Source of the DNA: Hydrogenobacter sp.
Lineage (GTDB): Bacteria > Aquificota > Aquificia > Aquificales > Aquificaceae
Reading direction: 5' to 3'
Assembly: GCA_041287335.1 (NCBI GenBank)
Contig: JBEULM010000035.1
Coordinates: 1-42,461 of the forward strand
DNA length: 42,461 bases
Shown: positions 33,211 through 41,642 of the stretch, piece by piece
Position numbering within the stretch: position 1 is the stretch's first letter
How the letters are laid out: each line of letters begins with the position of its first letter
Program-made: the position numbers and the translations under genes
The notes under the pieces: model-generated
The model's input: the letters and a program-made list of their open reading frames with translations, nothing else
Databases searched by the model: none
What the model was told of the DNA's origin: nothing

Positions 33211-33216
33211 ATTATA
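33211..33216 (-). promoter_or_regulatory. Putative -10 box of the cytochrome c-552 gene
   Basis: Minus-strand TATAAT, giving a leader of about 25 bases with a Shine-Dalgarno. Confidence 0.4.
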
Positions 33217-33249
33217 TGCCAAAAAGATGAAATTTTTATGAACAAGCTT

Positions 33250-33255
33250 TATAAT
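33250..33255 (+). promoter_or_regulatory. Putative -10 box of fabZ
   Basis: TATAAT ends 7 bases before the fabZ ATG; no Shine-Dalgarno follows. Confidence 0.5.
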
Positions 33256-33262
33256 TGATGTA

Positions 33263-33712
33263 ATGATGGATATAAGAGAGATAATGGAAATTCTACCTCA
33301 CAGATATCCACTACTTTTAGCTGACAGGATACTTGAGCTGGAATTAGGTAAGAGGATCGTTGGCTTAAAGAACGTTTCAGTTAACGAACCTTACTTTCAA
33401 GGACACTTTCCCGGATTTCCTCTTATGCCCGGCGTCTACATTCTTGAAGCTATGGCGCAAGTAGGGGGTATACTTATGATAAAGTCCTTGGGTTTAGAAA
33501 TAGGTAAGTACGCCGTAGTTTTTGCAGGTATTGACGAAGCGAGATTTAAAAAGCCCGTATATCCGGGGGATCAACTCATAATGGAACTGGAGGTTATATC
33601 TCTAAAAAAAACACTATCTAAGATGAAGGGCAGAGCTACCGTTAATGGGCAGGTAGTTGCTGAAGCTATACTTTATGCAGCTGCGAGAGAGCTAAAAGAG
33701 TTAAAGAGATAG
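33263..33712 (+). CDS. fabZ: 3-hydroxyacyl-ACP dehydratase
   Basis: 149 residues. [19 protein letters not shown] with the catalytic histidine is followed by [20 protein letters not shown] with the catalytic glutamate. It is FabZ rather than FabA by length and motif. It removes water in each cycle of fatty-acid elongation. Its last 12 bases overlap the methyltransferase on the other strand. Confidence 0.96.
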   Translation: MMDIREIMEILPHRYPLLLADRILELELGKRIVGLKNVSVNEPYFQGHFPGFPLMPGVYILEAMAQVGGILMIKSLGLEIGKYAVVFAGIDEARFKKPVYPGDQLIMELEVISLKKTLSKMKGRATVNGQVVAEAILYAAARELKELKR

Positions 33713-34348
33713 TTTTAAAGCTCTCACACAAAAGAAACCACCTTTGGGATGAAACCCATCAAGTATTTTCCTGTTCTCTATTGGTTTTTCGTCCTGAGGG
33801 TCCTCAAAAAGGGTTGTATAAATTCTGTCAAGCTTGAAACCAACGCTCTTGAGCATAGTAATAAGCTGAGGATAAGAGTAAAACTTTGCGTGAGTGTAAA
33901 TGGGATGTCCTTTTTTCGCTTTCTCTTTATAAAAGTCAGCCCAAGGGCTTTCGGAAAGCACAAGACCCAGAAGCAAGATGCCTCTATCTTTTAATATCCT
34001 GTGAGCCTCTCTGAGAGAAGCTGTAGGATCTTCAAAAAAGCAAAGGGAAACAACTATCAAGGCTTCATCAAAAACCATATCCTTGAAAGGAAGGGACTCG
34101 GCTTTGGCTACTATTGAGCGCACCCCTCTTGTAAGGGCTATCTTGAGAAGTCTTTTGGATGTATCCACACCGTACTTTATCCCAAGCATACTGGCAAAAC
34201 GACCGCTCCCCACCCCTATCTCTAAAGAACTATCCACTTGTATATGCAGGTTCTTTAAACACTCAAGTTCCAAACTGTACGCTGACTTTCCAAAAGGCTT
34301 TTCGTACCACTCATCGTATTTGAAGGCATAATCGTCAAAAACTTTCAT
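33701..34348 (-). CDS. Class I SAM-dependent methyltransferase, substrate unknown
   Basis: 215 residues. SAM motif [11 protein letters not shown] (42-51), the adenine-loop region [18 protein letters not shown] and [14 protein letters not shown] place it in the methyltransferase 11 (UbiE/BioC-like) fold. [18 protein letters not shown] is the usual C-terminal part. The substrate cannot be read. It is the last gene of the secG operon; it starts 14 bases inside folD. Confidence 0.82.
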   Translation of the reverse strand: MKVFDDYAFKYDEWYEKPFGKSAYSLELECLKNLHIQVDSSLEIGVGSGRFASMLGIKYGVDTSKRLLKIALTRGVRSIVAKAESLPFKDMVFDEALIVVSLCFFEDPTASLREAHRILKDRGILLLGLVLSESPWADFYKEKAKKGHPIYTHAKFYSYPQLITMLKSVGFKLDRIYTTLFEDPQDEKPIENRKILDGFHPKGGFFCVRALKLSL

Positions 34349-35213
34349 CTTTCAAATCCATGTTTTGCTTATAAGCCTGCAACGTGTTAAGAAGTAGGGC
34401 TGTTACCGTCATCGGTCCAACGCCTCCCGGCACAGGAGTTATAGCATAAACCTTGTCTTTTACTCTCTCAAAGTCTACATCTCCTGTAACCTTGTTATCT
34501 AACTTTGATATTCCCACATCTATAACGACAGCACCTTCTTTTACCATATCTTCCTTTATAAGATGAGGTACACCTGTTGCGGATATGAGTATATCAGCTT
34601 TTTTAGTGTATATTGATATATCCTTTGTGTGTATATGACACACGCAAACAGTGGCATCTCTCCAAAGCATCAAGAGAGCCAATGGTCTACCTACTATGAA
34701 TCCAGCACCTACTATAACAACATCTTTACCTTTTGGGTCAATCCCGTAGTGTTTCAAAAGCAAATCTATACCTAAAGGTGTACATGGAATAAAGCCTCCC
34801 TCTATACGGGCAACGAGCTTTCCCATATTTTCTGGGTGAAAACCATCTACGTCTTTTTTGGGAGATACTGACAGTATAATCTCTTGCTGGGATATGTGTG
34901 TTGGTAGTGGAAGCTGGACGAGTATACCATCCACATTTTCATCGCTGTTAAGTGAAGCTATAAGATCGAGTAATTCGGGAGTTGTGGTGTTTTGAGGGAG
35001 GTGGAAAAAGAGTGATCTTATCCCTACTCTTTCGCAAGCTTTCCTTTTGTTTTTCACATATATATGACTTGCGGGATCATCACCTACGAGAATTACCGCA
35101 AGACTCGGCTCTCTGTAACCTTTTGAGGTTATTCTCTCTACGTAAGAACTTATCTCAACTCTAATACTTTCCGAAAGGGCTTTACCATCTAAAATAAGAG
35201 GCATCACCTTCAT
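34335..35213 (-). CDS. folD: Methylenetetrahydrofolate dehydrogenase/cyclohydrolase
   Basis: 292 residues. YVKNKRKACERVGI holds the catalytic lysine, GILVQLPLPTHI and KDVDGFHPENMGKL are FolD signatures, VVIVGAGFIVGRP is the NADP loop (GAGFIVG where GRSxxVG is usual), and TPVPGGVGPMTVTALL ends it. It supplies 10-formyl- and methylene-tetrahydrofolate. It is coupled to ackA by ATGA. Confidence 0.95.
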   Translation of the reverse strand: MKVMPLILDGKALSESIRVEISSYVERITSKGYREPSLAVILVGDDPASHIYVKNKRKACERVGIRSLFFHLPQNTTTPELLDLIASLNSDENVDGILVQLPLPTHISQQEIILSVSPKKDVDGFHPENMGKLVARIEGGFIPCTPLGIDLLLKHYGIDPKGKDVVIVGAGFIVGRPLALLMLWRDATVCVCHIHTKDISIYTKKADILISATGVPHLIKEDMVKEGAVVIDVGISKLDNKVTGDVDFERVKDKVYAITPVPGGVGPMTVTALLLNTLQAYKQNMDLKDESF

Positions 35214-36295
35214 CCCTTTATTGCATCTCTTAGTTGTTCTACCATCTCAAGCTCTTCATCAGTTTTTATAACGAATATCTTGACTTTGCTTCTTTTGTGA
35301 CTCACACATAACGGAAGTTGATTTCTGCGATTCATCTCTTTATCTATAATTATACCAAGTTTTTCAAGCCCTTCACATGCGAGTTCTCTCACCTCAGGAC
35401 TGTTCTCACCAACTCCACCGGAGAAGATCAACGCATCAAGCTTTGGGAGTATTGCATAATAAGCTCCTATGTACTTTTTTATTCTGTAGATATAAAGATC
35501 AAGTGCGAGTTTTGCTTTTTTGTCGCCTTCTTTGGCACTTTCTATCACCTGGCGCATATCCGAAGTACCAGTAAGCCCCTTTATCCCACACTCTTCATAT
35601 AGAACTCTCTCAACTTCCTGAAGACTTTTACCTTCCTTTAGAAAGTGAAGGATGATTCCCGGATCGAGATCTCCCGCTCTGGTGGACATAACCAAACCCT
35701 CTAAAGGCGTCATTCCCATAGAGGTGTCTACAGGTTTACCTTCTTGCACGGCACATATGCTCGCTCCACTCCCAAGATGAAGCATCACAAGGTTGACACT
35801 GTTGGCATCTTTCCTTAGGAGTTTGGCACTTTTTTTCAACAAATAAGAATAGGATATGCCATGAAAACCGTATCTTCTTATACCTTTTTCGTAAAGATCA
35901 ATTGGTAAAGCGTAGATCTTTGAAATAATGGGAAGCTCTTTATAAAAGGATGTATCAAAGATAGCGTATTGAGGAATGCCTGGAAGATCTTTCATGCACG
36001 TTTCAATACCCGCAAGAGCGAGCGTGTTGTGGAGAGGATCTAAAACAGCGAGTTTCTTTAACAATTCAAATCCTATCCTGTCAATCAGCATAGGAGAATC
36101 GTGTTCCATACCGTGAACCACCCTGTGGGCTATCATATCTATCCTTTCCAATTTCTTTAAGATTAAACTCACCGATTCTTTGCACTCTTGTATGCCTTTA
36201 ATCCTTATAGCACCATAATCTAACCTTTTTAAACCTTTAAAGAGGGAGTACTTGAGTGATGAACTGCCGTAATTTAGAGTGAGTACATTCTTCAT
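35210..36295 (-). CDS. ackA: Acetate kinase
   Basis: 361 residues from the ATG at 36295; a GTG one codon earlier is possible. This is about 35 residues shorter than typical AckA. NYGSSSLKYSLF (glycine/serine loop), AHRVVHG with catalytic arginine and histidine, FDTSFYKELP, RRYGFHGISYSYL, LHLGSGASICAV, DTSMGMTPLEGLVMSTRAGDLDP and FSGGVGENSPEVR are all present. It interconverts acetyl phosphate and ADP with acetate and ATP. It overlaps the phosphoketolase stop (TGATG), so both are made together. Confidence 0.95.
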   Translation of the reverse strand: MKNVLTLNYGSSSLKYSLFKGLKRLDYGAIRIKGIQECKESVSLILKKLERIDMIAHRVVHGMEHDSPMLIDRIGFELLKKLAVLDPLHNTLALAGIETCMKDLPGIPQYAIFDTSFYKELPIISKIYALPIDLYEKGIRRYGFHGISYSYLLKKSAKLLRKDANSVNLVMLHLGSGASICAVQEGKPVDTSMGMTPLEGLVMSTRAGDLDPGIILHFLKEGKSLQEVERVLYEECGIKGLTGTSDMRQVIESAKEGDKKAKLALDLYIYRIKKYIGAYYAILPKLDALIFSGGVGENSPEVRELACEGLEKLGIIIDKEMNRRNQLPLCVSHKRSKVKIFVIKTDEELEMVEQLRDAIKG

Positions 36296-38670
36296 CACCC
36301 TTCAAACTCCGGCTTATCAATCCCGTATGTGTACGCATACTCAAGAGCTTCTATCTGCATACTCTTGAGCTTATCTTTAAAACTTCCACCCTTACCCTGG
36401 AGTTTGGGCACCCTCTCTATTACATCCATAGCTATGCTAAACCTGTCTATCTGATTCAGTATAGCGAGCTGCAAAGGGGTGGTGATACCACCTCTACCCT
36501 TTAGGAAAGATGTGAGATAAGTAGAATCTATACCTATCTTTCTGTTTTCCCTGTAGCCTCTCACGTGAAGGTTTGGATGATTTGTTCTTCTGTAAGTGAG
36601 CCTATGTATCAACCAGGGGTATCCATGAAAGTTAAATATTACAGGCTTATCCTTACTGAAGTATGAATCAAAGTCCCTGTCTGTCAGTCCGTCAGGATGC
36701 TCCGTGTTAGGGGTCAGGCGGAAGAGATTGACCACATTAACGAACCTTATTTTCAGATCCGGAAAGGCATCTTTGAGTATCAAAGAGGCATATATTGCTT
36801 CCTTTGTTGGTATGTCACCACAGCTCGCTATAACAACGTCAGGCTCTTCTTCTACATGATTGCTTGCAAAGTCCCATATACCTATACCCTTCTCTACATG
36901 CCTGAGAGCATTTTCAATGTCAAGATATTGTGGGTGTTTCTGTTTGTCCACAACGATAATATTTATCCTGCTTGTGCTTTGCAAACATTGCCACATGATA
37001 CAAAGCAAAGTGTTAGCATCAGGTGGAAAGTAAAGCCTTACCACATTGGGCCACTTGTCCACTATAGCGTTTATAAAGCCAGGATCTTGATGTGTAAAGC
37101 CGTTATGATCTTGTCTCCACACAACGGATGTAAGTAAAAGGTTGAGAGAAGACAGAGGCATCCTCCACTGCACATCCGAGGATATATCAAGCCATTTACC
37201 GAACTGATTAACCATCGATGAAACTATAGGAGCAAAGCCTTCATAAGTGTTGAGTATGCCGTGTCTTCCTGTAAGTATGTAACCCTCAAGCATACCTTCG
37301 ACGGTATGTTCTGAAAGCATCTCCACGGTTCTGCCAAAAGGACTGAGATAACCTTCGTCCTCATCTTCAGGAAGAATTTTTGCCATCCAGGTTTTACCAA
37401 ATTCAAAAACTTCATAGAGTCTGTTAGAGTAGGTTTCGTCAGGTCCAAATACGCGAAAGTTTTCTGGATTTGCCCGAAGAACCTCCTTCAGAAATCTTCC
37501 AAGAGGTTTCGTGTTTTCATAATAAACCTTTGCTGGCTCTTTTACTTCAACAGAAAACCCCTTAAGATTCGGTAGTTTAAGGGGTATCCTCAAAAGACCT
37601 CCGTTAGCGTGAGGGTTGGCACCCAACCTTCTCTTGCCCTGTGGAAATATAAGCCTTAGATCCTCTCTGAGTCTTCCCTTATCGTCAAAAAGTTTCTCAG
37701 GCTGATAGCTTTTAAGCCATTCTTCTAAAATTTTCAGGTGTGCCTCGTTCTGTCTCACATCCGTTATAGGAACTTGATGCGATCTCCAATAGCCTTCTAC
37801 ATAATGCCCGTCCACCTCTTTTGGAGCTGTCCAACCCTTGGGAATTTTTAGTATTATCATTGGCCACCTTGGTCTGAAAGGTTTTTTTGAAGCTCTCGCA
37901 TCATCCCATACGCTCAATATCTTTTCTATACTCAATTTCATATACTCGTACATAGCTTCATGCACCTCCCACTCCTCTTTGCCTTGTACTACCTTCGGCT
38001 CATATCCATAACCTCTGAAAAGATTCAAAAGCTCGTCTTGCTCTACGCGAGCGAGCAAGGAAGGGTTATTTATCTTGTATCCGTTCAACAAAAGTATAGG
38101 AAGTACAGCTCCATCTCTTACTGGATTTAAAAACTTATTGCAGTGCCACGCAGTAGCCAAAGGTCCAGTTTCTGCTTCACCGTCTCCTACGAGCGTCACA
38201 GCTATAAGATCAGGATTGTCAAAAACCGCTCCGAATGCATGCGAAAGGCTATAGCCCAGTTCACCTCCCTCCTGTATTGAGCCGGGTACTTCCGGAGTGC
38301 AATGACTTCCAAACCCTCCCGGAAAGGAAAAAGATCTGAAGAGATTTCTCAAACCATCTTCGTCCTGACTGAACTGAGGATAATATTCGCTGAGAGTTCC
38401 TTCAAGATACACGGGTGCTATAAAGCCTGGCGCTCCGTGTCCGGGTCCGGGTATAAATATGCAGTTAAGATCATGCTTCTTAACAATGACGCTCGTGTGG
38501 ATATATGCGAGACTTATACCCGGGCTTGCACCCCAATGTCCCAAAAGCCTCCTTTTGATATGTTCCTTTTTGAGCGGTTCTTTAAGTAAGGGATTGTCGT
38601 ACAAATATATCATACCTGCAGATACGTAACAACACGCTTTCCAACAGTCTATAAGTACTTTTATATCCAT
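36295..38670 (-). CDS. xfp: Phosphoketolase (xylulose-5-P / fructose-6-P)
   Basis: 791 residues, full length. The thiamine-diphosphate enzyme motifs are GHWGASPG (44-51), GPGHGAPGF (75-83), GDGEAETGPLATAWH (162-176) and, in the second half, the family blocks GRHGILNTYEGFAPI, QDHNGFTHQDPGF and VVIASCGDIPTKEA. It splits xylulose-5-P or fructose-6-P with phosphate to acetyl phosphate plus glyceraldehyde-3-P or erythrose-4-P. The ATG follows the radC stop directly; GGGAGGTG within the end of radC serves as its ribosome binding site. It is followed by acetate kinase, giving a complete branch to acetate and ATP. Confidence 0.95.
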   Translation of the reverse strand: MDIKVLIDCWKACCYVSAGMIYLYDNPLLKEPLKKEHIKRRLLGHWGASPGISLAYIHTSVIVKKHDLNCIFIPGPGHGAPGFIAPVYLEGTLSEYYPQFSQDEDGLRNLFRSFSFPGGFGSHCTPEVPGSIQEGGELGYSLSHAFGAVFDNPDLIAVTLVGDGEAETGPLATAWHCNKFLNPVRDGAVLPILLLNGYKINNPSLLARVEQDELLNLFRGYGYEPKVVQGKEEWEVHEAMYEYMKLSIEKILSVWDDARASKKPFRPRWPMIILKIPKGWTAPKEVDGHYVEGYWRSHQVPITDVRQNEAHLKILEEWLKSYQPEKLFDDKGRLREDLRLIFPQGKRRLGANPHANGGLLRIPLKLPNLKGFSVEVKEPAKVYYENTKPLGRFLKEVLRANPENFRVFGPDETYSNRLYEVFEFGKTWMAKILPEDEDEGYLSPFGRTVEMLSEHTVEGMLEGYILTGRHGILNTYEGFAPIVSSMVNQFGKWLDISSDVQWRMPLSSLNLLLTSVVWRQDHNGFTHQDPGFINAIVDKWPNVVRLYFPPDANTLLCIMWQCLQSTSRINIIVVDKQKHPQYLDIENALRHVEKGIGIWDFASNHVEEEPDVVIASCGDIPTKEAIYASLILKDAFPDLKIRFVNVVNLFRLTPNTEHPDGLTDRDFDSYFSKDKPVIFNFHGYPWLIHRLTYRRTNHPNLHVRGYRENRKIGIDSTYLTSFLKGRGGITTPLQLAILNQIDRFSIAMDVIERVPKLQGKGGSFKDKLKSMQIEALEYAYTYGIDKPEFEG

Positions 38671-39345
38671 TTACAACACCTCCCTCTCTTTCATGGAAAA
38701 ATAGCCCTTTTTAGTGAGTATGATGTGATCAAGAAGTTCAAATCCTAAAAGCTGGCAAGCCTTCTTCATCCTTTGGGTAAATTCTACATCGGCTTTTGAG
38801 GGTTTATGTTCACCTCCGGGATGAGTGTGAGCTAATATTATTGAGTGACAAGCTGTACGCACAGCTCCGTAAAGGATGTCTTTCGGATCCGCAAAGACCG
38901 AATTCATCTTGCCTATAGCCACCAGCTCGTAATCTATAAGGGTGTTGGAAGGGGTAAGGTACAAAGCCCAAAGGTGTTCCCTCCTATTGTCCATTTTGTC
39001 CCTCAAAAAGTTATAAACATCCTCAGGTGTATTCATGACTATCTGCGCGTGAGGTTCATACATGCGTTTACTCAGTTCTATGAGAGCTTTTATCTGGCAA
39101 GCTTTCGCTTCTCCTATCCCTTTTAACTCTTTTATAAGTTCATTTACTCCCATACCCTTGAGCTTATCCCAGCCAAGCTTGAGTATCCTCCTTGAGAGGG
39201 AAAGTACATCTTCATCTTTTGTACCTGATCCTAAAAGTAGTGCGAGAAGCTCTTCATCGGATAACACATGCGAACCTATGTTTTTCATTTTCTCCCTAGG
39301 TCTTAGTTCCTTAGGTATCTCTTTGAGTCTCCTGCCCCTGTACAT
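38671..39345 (-). CDS. radC: RadC-family JAB metalloprotein
   Basis: 224 residues. An N-terminal helix-hairpin-helix region (IPKELRPREKMKNIG, SDEELLALLLGSG, LKGIGEAKACQIKAL) is followed by a JAB domain with HTHPGGEHKPSKAD, close to the usual HNHPSGDPTPSxxD. RadC is widely conserved, but its once-proposed repair role is doubtful. The start is 35 bases inside corC; the conserved RPREK justifies that start over a later ATG. Confidence 0.92.
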   Translation of the reverse strand: MYRGRRLKEIPKELRPREKMKNIGSHVLSDEELLALLLGSGTKDEDVLSLSRRILKLGWDKLKGMGVNELIKELKGIGEAKACQIKALIELSKRMYEPHAQIVMNTPEDVYNFLRDKMDNRREHLWALYLTPSNTLIDYELVAIGKMNSVFADPKDILYGAVRTACHSIILAHTHPGGEHKPSKADVEFTQRMKKACQLLGFELLDHIILTKKGYFSMKEREVL

Positions 39346-40561
39346 GTTTTTCCACCATGAGCTTTTTCACCTTTCTTCCATCAGATTGTAGAACTAAAAA
39401 CTTAAGTCCACAACAGAATACTTCTTCTCCCTTTTGGGGTATCCTCTTCAGTTGGTATATTATAAAGCCACCCAAGGTTAAGAATGGTCCGTCGGGAAAC
39501 CTTATATCTGCTATCTTCTCAAATTCGTGTTTATCAAGCATTCCATCTACTATCCATTTGTCCTTCTCTATCTCTTTTACAGGCTCTTCAGGTTGTGCAA
39601 AGCTATCTCCTATCTGACCCAATATCTCCCTTACTATATCATCAAAAGTGACTATACCTAAAATGATGCCTCTCTCATCCACCACAAGACCCATCCGAGC
39701 GCTACCTCTTCTGAATGTATCAAGAATATCTTGCAGAGGGGTATACTCGGAAAAGATGCAGAGCGGTTTTATAAACTCTCTTATGGGACTGGAGGGTAGG
39801 TTATCCATAATATCCAGCATGTCCACGTAACCTGTTATATCATCAACCCGCTTTCTATAAACAGGAAGTTTGGTAAAACCTGTCTCCTTCATTCTGCGGA
39901 GGGCGTGTCCAACCGTGGAGAACTCATCTATCATAACCACTTCATAGATGGGTTTTACTATCTCAGAAACAGTACTTTCTTTAAGTTTAAGAAGCTTAAC
40001 AGCTATCTTTATCTTGCTCTCCTGAAGTTCTATCTCTTCAAGGAGCTTTATGATATCAAGCCTGCTGATCTTTTCCGAATATCTCTTTCTGAAAAATTCC
40101 GTTATTGATCTGCTTACCTTCTTTGAGGAGATGAGCAATGGAAGGGTAAGCATCTTCAACTTACTGAGGTACCATAAACTCGGTATTAGCAGTTTGTCTG
40201 AGTGTTTTTGAAAAAGACTTTTTGGTATAAGCTCACCGAAGGTCAAAGTAAAAAGAACTAATGTCAGGGAAAAGAAAATCTCGTAACCTCTTATGTAAGG
40301 TAGGTATCCTGATAGGGTGATTACCATGAGAGTGTAAAAGGTGGAAGCGAAAACAATGCTCACCGTATAACCGAGCATGGAAAGTGTTACGTACTCTTCC
40401 GGATTTTCATGAAAATCCTTCAAAAATTTGTAACCTGTCTTTCTGTAAAGGGCAAGCACCTTACTCCTGTCCGTACTTACCAGCGCTATCTCAGCTCCTG
40501 CGAAAATACCCTCAAGTATTATAAAGAACACTACGCCAAGTAAAAAACCTACAGTTTCCAT
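39311..40561 (-). CDS. CNNM/CorC-type membrane protein
   Basis: 416 residues. The DUF21 membrane domain (about 1-170) begins GVVFFIILEGIFAGAEIALVS; two CBS domains span about 205-325 (MKETGFTKLPVYR, GSARMGLVVDERGIILGIVTFDDIV); a CorC/HlyC transporter-associated domain closes it (about 340-405). The family moves or senses magnesium. It overlaps prmC by 13 bases. Confidence 0.9.
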   Translation of the reverse strand: METVGFLLGVVFFIILEGIFAGAEIALVSTDRSKVLALYRKTGYKFLKDFHENPEEYVTLSMLGYTVSIVFASTFYTLMVITLSGYLPYIRGYEIFFSLTLVLFTLTFGELIPKSLFQKHSDKLLIPSLWYLSKLKMLTLPLLISSKKVSRSITEFFRKRYSEKISRLDIIKLLEEIELQESKIKIAVKLLKLKESTVSEIVKPIYEVVMIDEFSTVGHALRRMKETGFTKLPVYRKRVDDITGYVDMLDIMDNLPSSPIREFIKPLCIFSEYTPLQDILDTFRRGSARMGLVVDERGIILGIVTFDDIVREILGQIGDSFAQPEEPVKEIEKDKWIVDGMLDKHEFEKIADIRFPDGPFLTLGGFIIYQLKRIPQKGEEVFCCGLKFLVLQSDGRKVKKLMVEKHVQGQETQRDT

Positions 40562-41364
40562 CCTACCATCACCCTATCTTGACCGCCATAATCCTTAAAG
40601 ATCTCAACAGAAAAACCCTCCTTCAAGAAAAGCTCTTTAAGAACTTTTCCCTGATCGTGTCCTATCTCAAGGGCAAAAAATCCCCCCTCCTTCAAAAATC
40701 TTTTTATATCCTTCCCAAATCTTTCGTAAAATTCGTACCCATATTTACCACCTATCAGGGAAACTCTACCCTCAAGCCTAACACCTCTTGGTAGTTTTTC
40801 CCACTCGCTTTCTGGAATGTAAGGTGGATTAGACACAACAAAGTCAAAGACCATACCTTCTACAGGTTCAAACATGTTTCCTTTCTTGAGTATGAATCTG
40901 TTCTCAACTTTATGAATTTTTGCGTTGGTTCTCGCTAACTCTATAGCTTTGTCCTGAATGTCATCTCCATACATAATGAGTTTACTCCTTTCCAATAGGA
41001 GCGTTATGGATATACAGCCTGTACCCACGCCTATTTCAAACCCTATTCGCTCCTCATCAAAAGGTATTCTTTCAAGGACCTTCTCTACGAGAATTTCCGT
41101 TTCGGACCTGGGTATAAGCACACCTTCTTCTACCTTGAAGGTTCTCCCGTAAAAATCCCACTCACCCAGAAGATACTGAAGCGGATAACCCTCTTCAAGT
41201 AGGGAAAGGGATTTGAGGTATTCATCCTCCACCTCTTTAGATACCTCCATGTCCGAAATGAGGTATATCTCACTTGGTTTTAGTTTCAGTAGGTGAGCCA
41301 GAAGGAGTTGTCTGTTTCGTAGGGACACTCTGCTGGGTCTTTTCAGAAGCTCTTCCACCTTCAT
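40549..41364 (-). CDS. prmC: Release factor glutamine methyltransferase
   Basis: 271 residues. An N-terminal helical domain (RQLLLAHLLKLKPSEIYL) precedes YLLGEWDFYGRTFKVEEGVLIPRSETEILVE, SAM motif GFEIGVGTGCISI and catalytic VSNPPYIPESEW. It methylates the GGQ glutamine of release factors. The first 95 bases lie inside secG in another frame, yet the N-terminal domain is the normal one, so the overlap appears real. Confidence 0.94.
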   Translation of the reverse strand: MKVEELLKRPSRVSLRNRQLLLAHLLKLKPSEIYLISDMEVSKEVEDEYLKSLSLLEEGYPLQYLLGEWDFYGRTFKVEEGVLIPRSETEILVEKVLERIPFDEERIGFEIGVGTGCISITLLLERSKLIMYGDDIQDKAIELARTNAKIHKVENRFILKKGNMFEPVEGMVFDFVVSNPPYIPESEWEKLPRGVRLEGRVSLIGGKYGYEFYERFGKDIKRFLKEGGFFALEIGHDQGKVLKELFLKEGFSVEIFKDYGGQDRVMVGWKL

Positions 41365-41608
41365 CTTTTATAAGTGAGCTTTTCTTTGACGGATGCGTAA
41401 GCGGCAGAAGTATCGCTACAAACATAAAGGAAAAACCAAGCCAGTAAGTGATTTTGGTAAGTATGGTGTCCACACCACCAGGACCGAAAACACCCTGTCC
41501 CATACCGCCAAAAGCGGTTCCTACGTCCCCTCTGCTTCTTTGAAGAAGCACAACAACAATAAGCATCAAGGCAATAAACACAAATATCAAAAGTAAAAAG
41601 TAGTACAT
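41270..41608 (-). CDS. secG: Preprotein translocase subunit SecG
   Basis: 112 residues from the ATG at 41608; a longer frame upstream belongs to the antisense of the divergent gene. Two membrane helices (about 2-22 and 52-72) flank the loop LLQRSRGDVGTAFGGMGQGVFG, diagnostic of SecG. A hydrophilic tail of about 38 residues (rich in S, T, K, P) encodes its last 31 codons within prmC. It assists SecYEG export. TATAAT (minus 41621-41616) ends 7 bases before the ATG. It heads the eight-gene operon down to 33701. Confidence 0.93.
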   Translation of the reverse strand: MYYFLLLIFVFIALMLIVVVLLQRSRGDVGTAFGGMGQGVFGPGGVDTILTKITYWLGFSFMFVAILLPLTHPSKKSSLIKDEGGRASEKTQQSVPTKQTTPSGSPTETKTK

Positions 41609-41615
41609 AGTTTTA

Positions 41616-41621
41616 ATTATA
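41616..41621 (-). promoter_or_regulatory. Putative -10 box of secG
   Basis: Minus-strand TATAAT, 7 bases from the secG ATG; no Shine-Dalgarno follows. Confidence 0.5.
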
Positions 41622-41629
41622 GCACGGCT

Positions 41630-41635
41630 TATAAT
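41630..41635 (+). promoter_or_regulatory. Putative -10 box of the transglycosylase gene
   Basis: TATAAT, 7 bases from the ATG at 41643, facing away from the secG box 8 bases to its left. Confidence 0.5.
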
Positions 41636-41642
41636 TATTCCT

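Noticed and set aside
33689-33726. GAGAGCT...AGCTCTC inverted repeat at the fabZ/methyltransferase junction
   Set aside because: Loop of over 20 bases, A/T-rich, and no T run; not a convincing terminator.
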